NCBI GenBank assembly: GCA_964525815.1
Contig: CAZGJQ010000024.1
Span: forward strand, 1-24,111
Source: UBA1049 sp964525815
Lineage (GTDB): Bacteria; Bacillota; Clostridia; Oscillospirales; CAG-382
Length of the DNA: 24,111 nucleotides
Direction of reading: 5' to 3'
The notes beneath the pieces are model-generated. The model saw only the letters and a list, made by a program, of their open reading frames with translations, ran no database searches and was not told where the DNA came from. Positions 1 to 8,727 of the stretch are shown here, one piece after another; position 1 is the stretch's first letter; every line of letters starts with the position of its first letter. The translations under genes were made by a program, and so were the position numbers.

Positions 1-1404
1 CCCTCTCTGGAATCCAGACTAACCTCGGACACCTACAATGTGCATCATTTGGTGGGTGCCATGCAGAGGATGGGTGTAAGAGCTCCGATTCTGCTTATCG
101 GAGGTATTGCGGTAACGCTTATGCTTGAGCCTGTTCTCACCCTTGCGCTATTAGGTACACTGCCCTTTATCACCCTGATTGTCTGGGGCATATCAAAAAA
201 AGGAATCCCCCTTTACACCGCACTACAGAAGTCGGTGGACAAAATGGTCAGGGTTGTACGGGAAAACGCACAGGGCATACGGGTTATTAAGGCGCTCTCC
301 AAAACAGACTACGAGAGCAACCGCTTCGTCTCGGTTAATCGGGAGGTGGTCTCAAGGGAGAAAAAGGCGGGCGTAACCATGGCGGCGACAAACCCGCTTA
401 TGAACGCATTTCTGCATATCGGGCTTACCGCTGTTGTTCTGCTCGGAGCCTATCGGGTTAATGCGGGGGTCAGCGAGGCGGGTAAAATAATAGCGTTTAT
501 AACCTATTTCACCCTTATATCCAACGCAATGCTGACAATAACCCGTATTTTTGTTATGTACTCAAGAGGAATCGCTTCCGCCGAAAGAATAAAAGAGATA
601 CTCGAAACCCCAAACGACCTTGAGGTCTCCTCCCCGGAGGAAGCATGCATACCCGAAGAAAAGGAGGAAGCCATTCGTTTCAAGCAGGTTAGCTTTTCCT
701 ACAATAAAAAAAAGGACAATCTTGCTAAAATCAGCTTTGGCATATCCAAGGGAAGCACGCTTGGAATAATAGGCTCCACCGGAAGCGGCAAGTCTACCGT
801 CGTTAAGCTGCTGATGCGCTTTTATGACCCGGACTCAGGGGTTATAAAAATAAACGGAAAGGATATACGCTGCATAGAACGGGAGACCCTGCACTCCAAG
901 TTCGGGGCGGTATTTCAGAACGATTTTCTGTATGCGGATACAATAGAGGAAAACATATGTCTGGGGCGCTGCCTGACAAGAAGCCAGATAGAAAAAGCGG
1001 CGGAAATCGCACAGGCAAAGGAGTTTATCGAGGCTCTCCCCGATAAATACGAGCACAGGCTTACCGTAAAGGGTACCAACCTCAGCGGGGGTCAGAAGCA
1101 GCGGCTGCTTATCGCACGTGCCGTCGCCGCTTCACCGGAGATACTTATTTTAGATGATTCATCCAGCGCACTCGATTACAAGACAGACGCTAAGCTCCGA
1201 AGAGCAGTTAAGGAAAACCTTGATAAAAATACCACCAAGGTGGTGGTTGCGCAAAGAATCTCCTCGATTATGAATGCGGACATGATTATCGTACTCGAGC
1301 AAGGGGAAATTATCGGCTGCGGAACACATAAGCAGCTGCTTGAGAGCTGCGGCGTGTACCGCGAAATCAGCGACTCCCAGTTAGGAGGTGCCTTAGTTGA
1401 ATAA
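1..1404 (+). CDS. Heterodimeric ABC exporter subunit with degenerate ATPase site (5' partial)
   Basis: The reading frame is open from base 1, so the start and first transmembrane helices lie outside the window. What remains is the second part of an ABC exporter membrane domain followed by a complete nucleotide-binding domain. Walker A is GSTGSGKST, the signature is LSGGQKQR and Walker B runs into DDSSSALD, so Asp replaces the catalytic Glu. The H-loop reads AQRISS, with Gln for His. In the TM287/288 and BmrCD families this combination marks the subunit carrying the degenerate ATP site, which works only with a partner of the opposite type. The next gene overlaps its end by 8 bp and is that partner. 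Likely role: inner half of a drug or peptide exporter in the cytoplasmic membrane. The substrate is unknown. Family and type are confident; any gene name would be a guess. Confidence 0.93.
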   Translation, partial: PSLESRLTSDTYNVHHLVGAMQRMGVRAPILLIGGIAVTLMLEPVLTLALLGTLPFITLIVWGISKKGIPLYTALQKSVDKMVRVVRENAQGIRVIKALSKTDYESNRFVSVNREVVSREKKAGVTMAATNPLMNAFLHIGLTAVVLLGAYRVNAGVSEAGKIIAFITYFTLISNAMLTITRIFVMYSRGIASAERIKEILETPNDLEVSSPEEACIPEEKEEAIRFKQVSFSYNKKKDNLAKISFGISKGSTLGIIGSTGSGKSTVVKLLMRFYDPDSGVIKINGKDIRCIERETLHSKFGAVFQNDFLYADTIEENICLGRCLTRSQIEKAAEIAQAKEFIEALPDKYEHRLTVKGTNLSGGQKQRLLIARAVAASPEILILDDSSSALDYKTDAKLRRAVKENLDKNTTKVVVAQRISSIMNADMIIVLEQGEIIGCGTHKQLLESCGVYREISDSQLGGALVE

Positions 1405-3202
1405 AGCAACGGGTTTTACCTCACGCAAGCAGAAAAAGAATCAGGACTTATCGAAGCAGAGCGGCAAAATAAAGATAACTGTTTTAAAAAGACTGATAAA
1501 ATACCTGTTCGGGCACAAGCTGCTTGTCATTGCTGCCTTTGTTCTGCTCACAGTCTCTAATCTTTCGGCTCTTATCGGTCCTTTACTGTCCGGCGCAGCC
1601 ATTAACGCAATAGAGCCGGGGATTGGCAGCGTGGACTTTGACAGCGTTTTCCAGTATTCCCTTCTTATGGTAATATTCTTTATTTTATCGGCGGTGCTGG
1701 CTTACCTTGTCTCGGTGATAATGATAAACCTCAGCCAAAAAATCACCTACACAATGCGCAAGGAGGTATTTGACCATCTGCTCAGCCTGCCTGTCGGCTA
1801 CTTTGACAAAAAGCAGACCGGAGACATAATCAGCCACATTTCATACGATATCGACACCATTAACGCAACCCTATCGCACGACCTCCTTCAGATAGGTGCG
1901 GGAGTCATAACGGTTATCGGTTCGTTTGTTTTAATGCTCCTGCTGTCCCCAACGCTTATTTTAGTATTTGCCTTAACCGTACCCATTACATTCTTTTTTA
2001 CCAAATATAAAATCAAAAAGGTACGCCCGTTGTTCAGAAAAAGGGTGGGAAAATTGGGAGCGCTTAACGGCTATGCCGAGGAGATGCTGTCCGGTCACAA
2101 AACCATCAGGGCGTATAACGGTGAGGAGGTTATAATAAACCGCTTTATGACCCGTAACAAGGATACTGCCCAGACCTATTATGAAGCGGATTACCATGGC
2201 TGTGTCATCGGGCCGTCCGTTAACTTCATAAACAACCTGTCCCTTTCCCTGATTACAATGCTCGGTGCCGTATTGTACCTGTTCGGAAGGATTGCGCTCG
2301 GTGATGTTGCCGCCTTTTTGATACTATCCCGCAAGTTTTCCGGGCCTCTCAACGAGTTTGCCAACATTATGAACGAGCTTCAGTCCGCTTCCGCAGCCGC
2401 CGAGCGTATTTTTCGGCTGCTCGATCAGGAGAGGGAGATACCGGACGCCGAAAACGCAAAACAGCTTGTCAATGTTTCCGGAGATGTCCGCTTCAAAAAA
2501 ATCAGCTTCGGATATGTTCCCGAAAAAACCATAATACACAGCCTGAGCTTGGTTGCAAGACCGGGTAATATTATCGCAATAGTCGGTCCTACGGGTGCGG
2601 GAAAAACAACGATAATCAATATGCTCATGCGCTTTTATGACCCGGATGCGGGAAGAATTGACATTGACGGCAACGAAATCCGCACCGCTACCCGTGCGAG
2701 CCTGCGCAAATCCTTCACAATGGTGCTTCAGGACACCTGGCTGTTTCACGGCAGCATTTTCGACAACATTGCGTACGGCAGCGAGAACGCAACTCGGGAG
2801 GAGGTCGAGCGGGCGGCAAAGTCAGCAAAGATTCACGGCTACATAGAGCAGCTCCCTAACGGTTACGATACCGTTCTTTCGGACGACGGGGTGAACATCT
2901 CCAAGGGACAGAAGCAGCTTATCGCAATAGCGCGCGCCATGCTGCCCTCCTCAAGAATGCTTATTCTTGACGAGGCAACCTCCAATGTTGACTCACGGAC
3001 GGAAATAAAGATACAGGAGGCAATGTACAGGCTGATGAAGAACAAAACCTGCTTTGTAATCGCCCACCGCCTCTCCACCATAAAAAATGCGGATACTATT
3101 CTCGTTATACGGGAGGGTAATGTTGTGGAGCAGGGTACCCACATCGAGCTTATGGAAAAAAGAGGTTTTTATTATTCCCTGTTCAACTCACAGTTTCTGT
3201 AA
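1397..3202 (+). CDS. Heterodimeric ABC exporter subunit with catalytic ATPase residues
   Basis: A 601-residue half-transporter. After a basic N-terminus of about 30 residues it has a six-helix membrane domain, then an NBD with Walker A GPTGAGKTT, Walker B LILDEATSNVD (catalytic Glu present) and H-loop AHRLS. The signature is ISKGQ instead of LSGGQ. It is therefore the complement of the upstream gene: together they form one consensus and one degenerate ATP site. The start is TTG at 1397, chosen because a perfect AGGAGGTG lies at 1383-1390 with 6-bp spacing; the frame overlaps the preceding stop by 8 bp, indicating translational coupling. No convincing terminator follows; the 177-bp gap after it carries the promoter for the next operon. 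Confidence 0.95.
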   Translation: MNKATGFTSRKQKKNQDLSKQSGKIKITVLKRLIKYLFGHKLLVIAAFVLLTVSNLSALIGPLLSGAAINAIEPGIGSVDFDSVFQYSLLMVIFFILSAVLAYLVSVIMINLSQKITYTMRKEVFDHLLSLPVGYFDKKQTGDIISHISYDIDTINATLSHDLLQIGAGVITVIGSFVLMLLLSPTLILVFALTVPITFFFTKYKIKKVRPLFRKRVGKLGALNGYAEEMLSGHKTIRAYNGEEVIINRFMTRNKDTAQTYYEADYHGCVIGPSVNFINNLSLSLITMLGAVLYLFGRIALGDVAAFLILSRKFSGPLNEFANIMNELQSASAAAERIFRLLDQEREIPDAENAKQLVNVSGDVRFKKISFGYVPEKTIIHSLSLVARPGNIIAIVGPTGAGKTTIINMLMRFYDPDAGRIDIDGNEIRTATRASLRKSFTMVLQDTWLFHGSIFDNIAYGSENATREEVERAAKSAKIHGYIEQLPNGYDTVLSDDGVNISKGQKQLIAIARAMLPSSRMLILDEATSNVDSRTEIKIQEAMYRLMKNKTCFVIAHRLSTIKNADTILVIREGNVVEQGTHIELMEKRGFYYSLFNSQFL

Positions 3203-3308
3203 GGAGCTTAAGCTTAGCTAAAAAATCTCGAGTTAAATTGTCCAAAGTCTGGAGCGTGCATCCTTGTTTTTATGAACAGAAAAATTTTTCAGTTTATATA
3301 TTTATATA

Positions 3309-3336
3309 TTGACATATGAAGTAAAAAGATTATAAT
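3309..3336 (+). promoter_or_regulatory. Promoter of the MarR-ABC-ABC operon
   Basis: TTGACA at 3309-3314 and TATAAT at 3331-3336 with a 16-bp spacer, both perfect sigma-A hexamers. The region upstream (about 3280-3308) is AT-rich. It lies 44 bp before the MarR start codon. Confidence 0.85.
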
Positions 3337-3353
3337 TTATAACAGTTATAAAT
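3335..3353 (+). promoter_or_regulatory. Perfect 19-bp palindrome, candidate MarR operator
   Basis: ATTTATAAC-A-GTTATAAAT is a perfect 9-1-9 inverted repeat. It overlaps the last two bases of the -10 box and covers the expected transcription start. MarR-family regulators typically bind palindromes of this length over their own promoter, so autorepression of the exporter operon is the natural inference. AT-rich palindromes can arise by chance, but the placement supports function. Confidence 0.75.
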
Positions 3354-3379
3354 GATAATAAACATAGGAGCGGTATTGA

Positions 3380-3868
3380 ATGGACAATAACGATGTAAGG
3401 GATATACTCAGCATATTACACGGTATAATGCGCTATACACATAACAAAATAAGCTCGGAGGATATACCGAGAGCCGAGTTTTTTGTTATGAGCCTGATAA
3501 ACGATGCCTGCAGCGAGAACAATAAGAGCTGCCAAAAGGGTATCACTGTTACGAAAATCTCAAAAATTCTTTTTTCGGCTCCAGCAAACACCTCAAGAAT
3601 CCTAAGTAATTTGGAGGAAAAGGGATACATAGAACGTACTGACGACCCCGCTGACCGACGGGTTGTTTATATCAGCCTAAGTAAAAAGGGTAAGGCGGTT
3701 ATAGAAAAGCAAAAGAAAAAGACAGAGGAGTATTTTCTTGATATATTTAAAAAAATGGGGGAGCGGGAAGCGGAGCAATATTTACTTTTAAATAAAAAAC
3801 TGTTCGGAATCCTACAGCGGGAGCAATCAGCCGCTCCCGATGCGGAGCGGAGGGATAAGCATATATGA
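3380..3868 (+). CDS. MarR-family transcriptional regulator
   Basis: A 162-residue protein with the MarR winged helix-turn-helix: a recognition region around ITVTKISKILF...NTSRILSNLEEKGYIER, and a wing with DPADRRVVYISLSKKG, which matches the family D-x-R-R wing motif. A helical dimerisation tail follows. The ATG has AGGAG at 3366-3370 with 9-bp spacing. Its stop overlaps the ATG of the next ABC gene (ATGA), so regulator and exporter are one transcript. Members in this arrangement usually repress their own exporter operon until a small hydrophobic ligand releases them; the palindrome at 3335-3353 fits this. The ligand cannot be told from sequence. Confidence 0.93.
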   Translation: MDNNDVRDILSILHGIMRYTHNKISSEDIPRAEFFVMSLINDACSENNKSCQKGITVTKISKILFSAPANTSRILSNLEEKGYIERTDDPADRRVVYISLSKKGKAVIEKQKKKTEEYFLDIFKKMGEREAEQYLLLNKKLFGILQREQSAAPDAERRDKHI

Positions 3869-6081
3869 AGCTTGTGTTGAAATACCTAAAACCTTATACT
3901 TTTTTGGTCTTATTGTGTCTCGGGCTGCTCTTCGGGCAGGCAGTTTGTGAGCTTTATCTGCCCAACCTTATGAGCGATATTGTGGATGTAGGAATAATGC
4001 GCAGCGGTGTAAAGCAGGGAGCACCCGAGGTTATAAGCGGTCAGGGATTGAGACTGGTGGGATTATTTATGCCTGAAGACGAGAAGGAGAGCTTTGAAAA
4101 CAGCTATGCTTTTATCCGATTCGACAGTGCCGAGGCGAGGAGCTATACAGATAAATATATTAAAGCAAGCGAGACGGACTTCTATGCGCTGAAAAAGGAT
4201 GTGGCGCATAATGTGGACAGATTATATACCGATGCCGCATATGCCTTTGTTCTGTTCGTGCAGGAGATGACGGAGGAGCCGGGTGGCGGCATGGAATATG
4301 ACAGCGAGAGCGGAATAGCAGATGTTAACACAGCGGAGCTGTACGCACTGATTCCGATTCTGGAGTCCATGCCGGAAGGGAGCCTTGACCCATACATAAG
4401 TAAAGCGAGGGAGAACACCTGGCTGGGAAGTCAGATAGGAGCAACCCTTGCAGGCCTGTTTTATAACGAGCTGGGTGTAAACCTTAGCTCTATGCAGCAC
4501 GATTATATAATAACAATCGGACTTAAGATGCTGGGAATAGCCTTTTTAGCGGTGCTGGCTGCTATATCCGTAGGATATTTTTCATCGGTTATATCCTGTA
4601 AAATAGCCATGAAAATGAGGCGTGATGTATTCGCAAGGGTAAACAGCTTTTCGAGCGCGGAATACGACCGCTATTCAACAGCCTCTCTGATAACCCGTTC
4701 CACCAACGACATACAGCAGGTTCAGATGCTGATAATGATGGGAATAAGACTGATGTGCTACGCTCCTATTATGGGAATAGGGGGCGTAATTATGGCAATC
4801 AGGAACAGTGTTTCTATGAGCTGGATAATTGCTGCTGCGGTTATCTTTCTGCTCGGGGTTATACTTGTCATGCTCTCGGTAGCTATGCCCAGGTTTAAGG
4901 CATTACAAAAGCTGATAGATAAGCTTAACCTTGTCAGCCGGGAGAATCTCTCCGGTCTTATGGTAATCCGTGCCTTCGGAAACGAAGCGCAGGAGGAGAA
5001 ACGTTTCGACAAGTCAAACATAGACCTTAGAAACACCACCAGATTTGTGCAGCGCACCGTGGCTCTTATAATGCCTATGATGATGTTTATAATGAATGCG
5101 GTAACAATAACGGTTATATGGGTAGGCGCAAAGGAAATAGCCGCTTCCTCGTTGCAAATAGGTGAGATGATAGCGTTTATGCAATATGCAATGCAGATTA
5201 TAATGGCGTTTTTGATGATTTCTATGATGTTTATAATGTTACCGAGAGCGGCGGTTTCGGCCGTTAGAATAAACGAGGTGTTGAATAGCTCCATTACCGT
5301 AAAGGATTCTGAGCGCGCTATAAGCTTAAAAAATGCAAGCGGACGAATAGAGTACAAGAATGTCTGCTTTAGATATGAAAACGCTGAGGAAAATGCACTC
5401 CATAATATTAGCTTTACCGCTCTGCCCGGACAGACCACCGCATTTATAGGAGCGACCGGCTCGGGTAAGTCCACCCTTGTAAACCTGCTTCCGAGGTTTT
5501 ATGATGTAACCGAGGGAGAGATATTAATTGACGGAACAGATATCCGTGACATGCTTCAGAAGGAGTTGAGGGAAAATATCGGTTATGTTCCGCAGAAGGG
5601 AGTGCTCTTTTCCGGTACAATAAAATCAAACATAGCTTATAGCAGGCAGAGTGCCACCGAACGGGAGATACTCGAATCGCTTGAGGTTGCGCAGGCGTCG
5701 GAGTTTGTAAGCGATAAGGAGGAGGGAATAAACTCCTCGGTAGCACAGGGGGGGTCAAATGTTTCGGGCGGTCAGAAGCAGAGGCTTTCCATAGCGAGAG
5801 CACTGTTAAAAAAACCGGCGATATATATATTCGACGACAGTTTTTCGGCACTGGACTTTAAGACCGATTCGGCGCTGAGAAAAGCGCTGAAAAACCATAC
5901 CGGAGAGTCAACCGTTCTTATTGTTGCACAGCGTGTAAGCACGATAATGAATGCGGAGCAGATTATTGTGCTGGACGGAGGCAGAATTGTCGGAAAGGGA
6001 AATCATAAGCAACTCTTGCAGAGCTGTCCCGAGTATCGGGAAATAGCGGAGAGTCAGCTCTCCTTGGAGGAACTGGGATGA
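3865..6081 (+). CDS. Heterodimeric ABC exporter subunit, BmrD-like, with large extracellular domain
   Basis: A 738-residue half-exporter, about 150 residues longer than usual. The extra length lies between TM1 (about 12-33) and TM2 (about 215-240): a soluble, acidic segment at about 46-212 that should be extracellular, as in BmrD of the BmrCD exporter. The NBD has Walker A GATGSGKST (about 529-537), signature VSGGQKQR (about 633), a Walker B ending FDDSFSALD (Asp for catalytic Glu) and H-loop AQRVS (Gln for His). This is the degenerate-site subunit. Start ATG 3865 overlaps the MarR stop; GGAGGG lies at 3849-3854. Its stop overlaps the next ATG (ATGA), so the partner is translationally coupled. 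Export of drugs or peptides is inferred from family. Confidence 0.94.
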   Translation: MKLVLKYLKPYTFLVLLCLGLLFGQAVCELYLPNLMSDIVDVGIMRSGVKQGAPEVISGQGLRLVGLFMPEDEKESFENSYAFIRFDSAEARSYTDKYIKASETDFYALKKDVAHNVDRLYTDAAYAFVLFVQEMTEEPGGGMEYDSESGIADVNTAELYALIPILESMPEGSLDPYISKARENTWLGSQIGATLAGLFYNELGVNLSSMQHDYIITIGLKMLGIAFLAVLAAISVGYFSSVISCKIAMKMRRDVFARVNSFSSAEYDRYSTASLITRSTNDIQQVQMLIMMGIRLMCYAPIMGIGGVIMAIRNSVSMSWIIAAAVIFLLGVILVMLSVAMPRFKALQKLIDKLNLVSRENLSGLMVIRAFGNEAQEEKRFDKSNIDLRNTTRFVQRTVALIMPMMMFIMNAVTITVIWVGAKEIAASSLQIGEMIAFMQYAMQIIMAFLMISMMFIMLPRAAVSAVRINEVLNSSITVKDSERAISLKNASGRIEYKNVCFRYENAEENALHNISFTALPGQTTAFIGATGSGKSTLVNLLPRFYDVTEGEILIDGTDIRDMLQKELRENIGYVPQKGVLFSGTIKSNIAYSRQSATEREILESLEVAQASEFVSDKEEGINSSVAQGGSNVSGGQKQRLSIARALLKKPAIYIFDDSFSALDFKTDSALRKALKNHTGESTVLIVAQRVSTIMNAEQIIVLDGGRIVGKGNHKQLLQSCPEYREIAESQLSLEELG

Positions 6082-7972
6082 ACGGAAACAATAAAGAGAT
6101 TAATAAGAACACCGAATCCTATCGTCCGAGAGGGGGGTTCAGAGGTCCAGGCGGAGGAGGCCCGGGCGGACCGGGAATGATGACGGGGGAGAAGCCCAAG
6201 AACTTCAGGGACGGTATAAAGAAGCTGATAACCTACCTTAATCCTTATAAATGGTTGATAGCGGTGGTAATAATCCTTGCTGCTGTTTCCACGGTGTTTA
6301 TGATATTCGGTCCTAAAATACTTATGAGAGCGACCGACGAGCTCCAGAACGGCTTAATGAAGCAGATATCCGGAGTGGAGGGCGGAATAGATTTTGGGTA
6401 TATCGGCAGAATAATCCTAATTCTTGTTGCTTTGTATGTAATAAGCTCCGCCTTTATGTTTTTTCAAGGTTTTATTATGGCGGGTATATCCGCAAAGGTC
6501 TCCTATAATTTGCGAGGCGAAATCATGCACAAGATAAACAAGCTGCCCATGAGCTATTTTAACCGCACCAGCCACGGAGATATTTTGTCCAGAATAACCA
6601 ACGATGTAGATACGCTAAACCAGAGCATGAACCAGAGCATAACACAGCTTATTACATCCACCGTGACAGTGATCGGAGTCATAATAATGATGCTTACCAT
6701 AAGCTGGAAGCTGACCCTGATCGCACTCGGGATTATTCCGATTTCGTTTATATTGGTTATGATGGTGGTGAAGAGCTCCCAAAAGCACTTCAAGGGTCAG
6801 CAAAAGCACCTCGGCTCGGTAAACGGGATTGTGGAGGAGGTTTACGGCGGGCACTTGGTTGTAAAGGCGTTTAACGGTGAGCAAAAGGCACTTGACGAGT
6901 TCGACGGCGAAAATGAGAAGCTCTATAATGCAAGCTGGAAGGCACAGTTTCTGTCCGGTCTTATGATGCCTGTTATGCATTTTGTGGGAAACCTCGGATA
7001 TGTTGTAATATGTCTGTTCGGAGCGGTTATGGCGGCAAACGGGAGCATGACCATAGGAGGTATTCAGGCATTCATTCAGTATGTGCGTTCCTTTACCCAA
7101 CCATTGCACAGCTTGCCGGTATTTTTAATCAGATACAGATGACAGCGGCAGCCTCCGAGCGTATTTTTGAGTTCCTTGATGAAAAAGAGGAGAAGGAAGA
7201 TGAGGTCAGGCATAGGCTCCAAAAGGAAAATACCAAGGGCGCAATTACCTTTGAGCACGTTTCCTTCGGCTATGAGGACAGCGATAAAATTGTAATAAAA
7301 GACTTTTCAGCGCAGGTTAACGCAGGTCAGAAGATTGCTATAGTAGGTCCTACCGGAGCAGGCAAAACCACTATGGTTAAGCTGCTGATGCGTTTTCATG
7401 ACCTTACGGACGGCGCGATATATTTAGACGGTAAAAAAACGGATGAATTTGATCGCTGCGATATAAGACGTGCATTCGGTATGGTGCTTCAGGACACCTG
7501 GCTCTATAACGGAACGATAATGGACAACATTAGGTACGGAAGACTGGACGCTACCGACGATGAGGTTATTCGAGCGGCAAAGGCTGCACAGGCAGACCAT
7601 TTTATACGAACGCTTCCGGAAGGCTATAATATGATTATAAACGAGGAAGCGAGCAATATTTCGCAGGGACAAAAGCAGCTGCTCACGATAGCAAGAGCGG
7701 TGCTCTCGGATTCGAGGGTGCTTATTCTTGACGAGGCGACCAGCTCGGTGGATACCCGAACCGAGATATTGATTCAACGGGCTATGGACACGCTTATGAA
7801 GGGCAGAACCAGCTTTATAATCGCACATCGCCTCTCCACTATACGAAACGCCGACCTAATTCTTTGCATGAAGGACGGGGATATTGTGGAGCAGGGTAAC
7901 CATATGGAGCTTATGGAAAAGAACGGTTTTTATGCCTTGCTGTATAACAGCCAGTTTGAGCAGGTAGGATAA
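6078..7972 (+). pseudogene. ABC exporter partner subunit, interrupted by a single-base frameshift
   Basis: Two overlapping frames together make one half-exporter of about 631 residues. The first frame (6078-7142) holds a Gly/Pro-rich N-terminal tail (RPRGGFRGPGGGGPGGPG) and the membrane domain up to FIQYVRSFTQP. The second frame continues from 7103 with IAQLAGIFNQIQMTAAASERIF and the NBD: Walker A GPTGAGKTT, signature ISQGQKQ, Walker B LILDEATSSVD, H-loop AHRLS. One base is missing between 7102 and 7103; restoring it gives FTQPIAQLAG, the normal family sequence. Both halves are otherwise well conserved, with no other lesion, so this is either a recent mutation or a sequencing/assembly error. 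If real, the frame-one product would lack an NBD and the exporter would be dead. It has the catalytic residues that complement the upstream subunit. Confidence 0.9.
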
Positions 7973-7997
7973 AAAACTTCAATATGACAAATAGGTA

Positions 7998-8026
7998 TTG
8001 AAAAACCGGATTCGTTATGCTAAAAT
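7998..8026 (+). promoter_or_regulatory. Promoter of the clpP-like gene with overlapping inverted repeat
   Basis: TTGAAA at 7998-8003, 17-bp spacer, TAAAAT at 8021-8026 preceded by TGC (extended -10). A 7-bp inverted repeat TTCAATA/TATTGAA (7978-7984 and 7996-8002, 11-bp spacing) overlaps the -35 and could be an operator; alternatively it is a weak hairpin ending the exporter operon. Confidence 0.75.
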
Positions 8027-8059
8027 CATTAGAATAAACAAATAAGGAGCAAACCATAA

Positions 8060-8653
8060 ATGATACCATTACCAACCTTTATTGAGAACGAGAGCGGCAG
8101 ACAAGTAAGCTATGATTTGTTTTCCCGGCTTCTTAAGGACAGGATTGTACTGCTTTTTAACGAGATCACCGATGATCTTGCTTGTGCCGTGGTGGGTCAG
8201 CTGCTATATCTTGAAGCGCAGGATCCGGATAAGGATATTACTCTGTATATAAACTCAACCGGAGGCAGCGTTTCGGCGGGGTTTGCGATTTATGATACCA
8301 TAAAGAACCTAAAGTGCGATGTTTCCACCATATGCGTGGGCTCTGCATTCAGCATGGGGGCGTTTTTACTCGCCGCAGGCAGCAAGGGAAAGCGGTTCGG
8401 GCTCCCGAATTGCCAGATTATGATACATCAGGTAATAGGAACCGTCGGAGGTCAAGCCTCGGATATGCTTATTGCCACCAATTTTGCCAAGAGAACCAAG
8501 GAGCGTATAAACAAGCTGCTTGCCGAAAATATCGGAAAGGACGTTAAAGCGGTTACCCAAGATACAGAAAGGGACAACTGGATGTATGCGGAGGATGCGC
8601 TTGATTACGGAATTATCGACGGTATTGTCGGGGATAAGAAGGAAAAGAAATAA
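8060..8653 (+). CDS. ClpP-type serine protease, divergent paralogue
   Basis: A 197-residue protein aligned over the whole length of ClpP peptidases, the barrel-shaped proteolytic core used by Clp ATPases in the cytoplasm. The catalytic triad can be read as Ser98 (GSAFSMGAF), His123 (MIHQ) and Asp172 (ERDNW). Several normally fixed positions differ: INSTGGS for INSPGGS, MIHQVIGT for MIHQPLGG, GSAFSMG for GQAASMG, and LLFNE for FLGGE in the first strand. The gene stands alone, with neither tig nor clpX beside it, so it is probably a second ClpP rather than the housekeeping copy. AAGGAG at 8044-8049 supports the ATG at 8060. Peptidase activity is likely since the triad is intact; partner ATPase unknown. 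Confidence 0.9.
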   Translation: MIPLPTFIENESGRQVSYDLFSRLLKDRIVLLFNEITDDLACAVVGQLLYLEAQDPDKDITLYINSTGGSVSAGFAIYDTIKNLKCDVSTICVGSAFSMGAFLLAAGSKGKRFGLPNCQIMIHQVIGTVGGQASDMLIATNFAKRTKERINKLLAENIGKDVKAVTQDTERDNWMYAEDALDYGIIDGIVGDKKEKK

Positions 8654-8670
8654 ATAAAAAATGCAAACGA

Positions 8671-8692
8671 GGGGGCAGCACCTGCTGTCCCC
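8671..8692 (+). terminator. Terminator hairpin after the clpP-like gene
   Basis: GGGGGCAGCA (8671-8680) pairs with TGCTGTCCCC (8683-8692), allowing one G-U pair, followed by TTTATC. The U-run is short, so read-through into the permease gene, which has no visible promoter of its own, is plausible. Confidence 0.65.
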
Positions 8693-8727
8693 TTTATCAA
8701 GTTTATTATACATAGGATGTGATTTTT

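Noticed and set aside
3203..3240. Terminator after the first exporter pair
   Set aside because: AGCTTAAGCT is palindromic but has no loop and no U-run.
4758..5474. 238-codon minus-strand ORF
   Set aside because: Shadow of the ABC exporter membrane domain and Walker A region; the plus strand is clearly the coding one.
7010..7102. Separate gene start for the second half of the frameshifted exporter
   Set aside because: The sequence here read in this frame is not exporter-like; similarity begins exactly at 7103, so it is a continuation and not an independent gene.
6615..7109. 164-codon minus-strand ORF
   Set aside because: Antisense to the membrane domain of the frameshifted exporter; no motif, no start signal.
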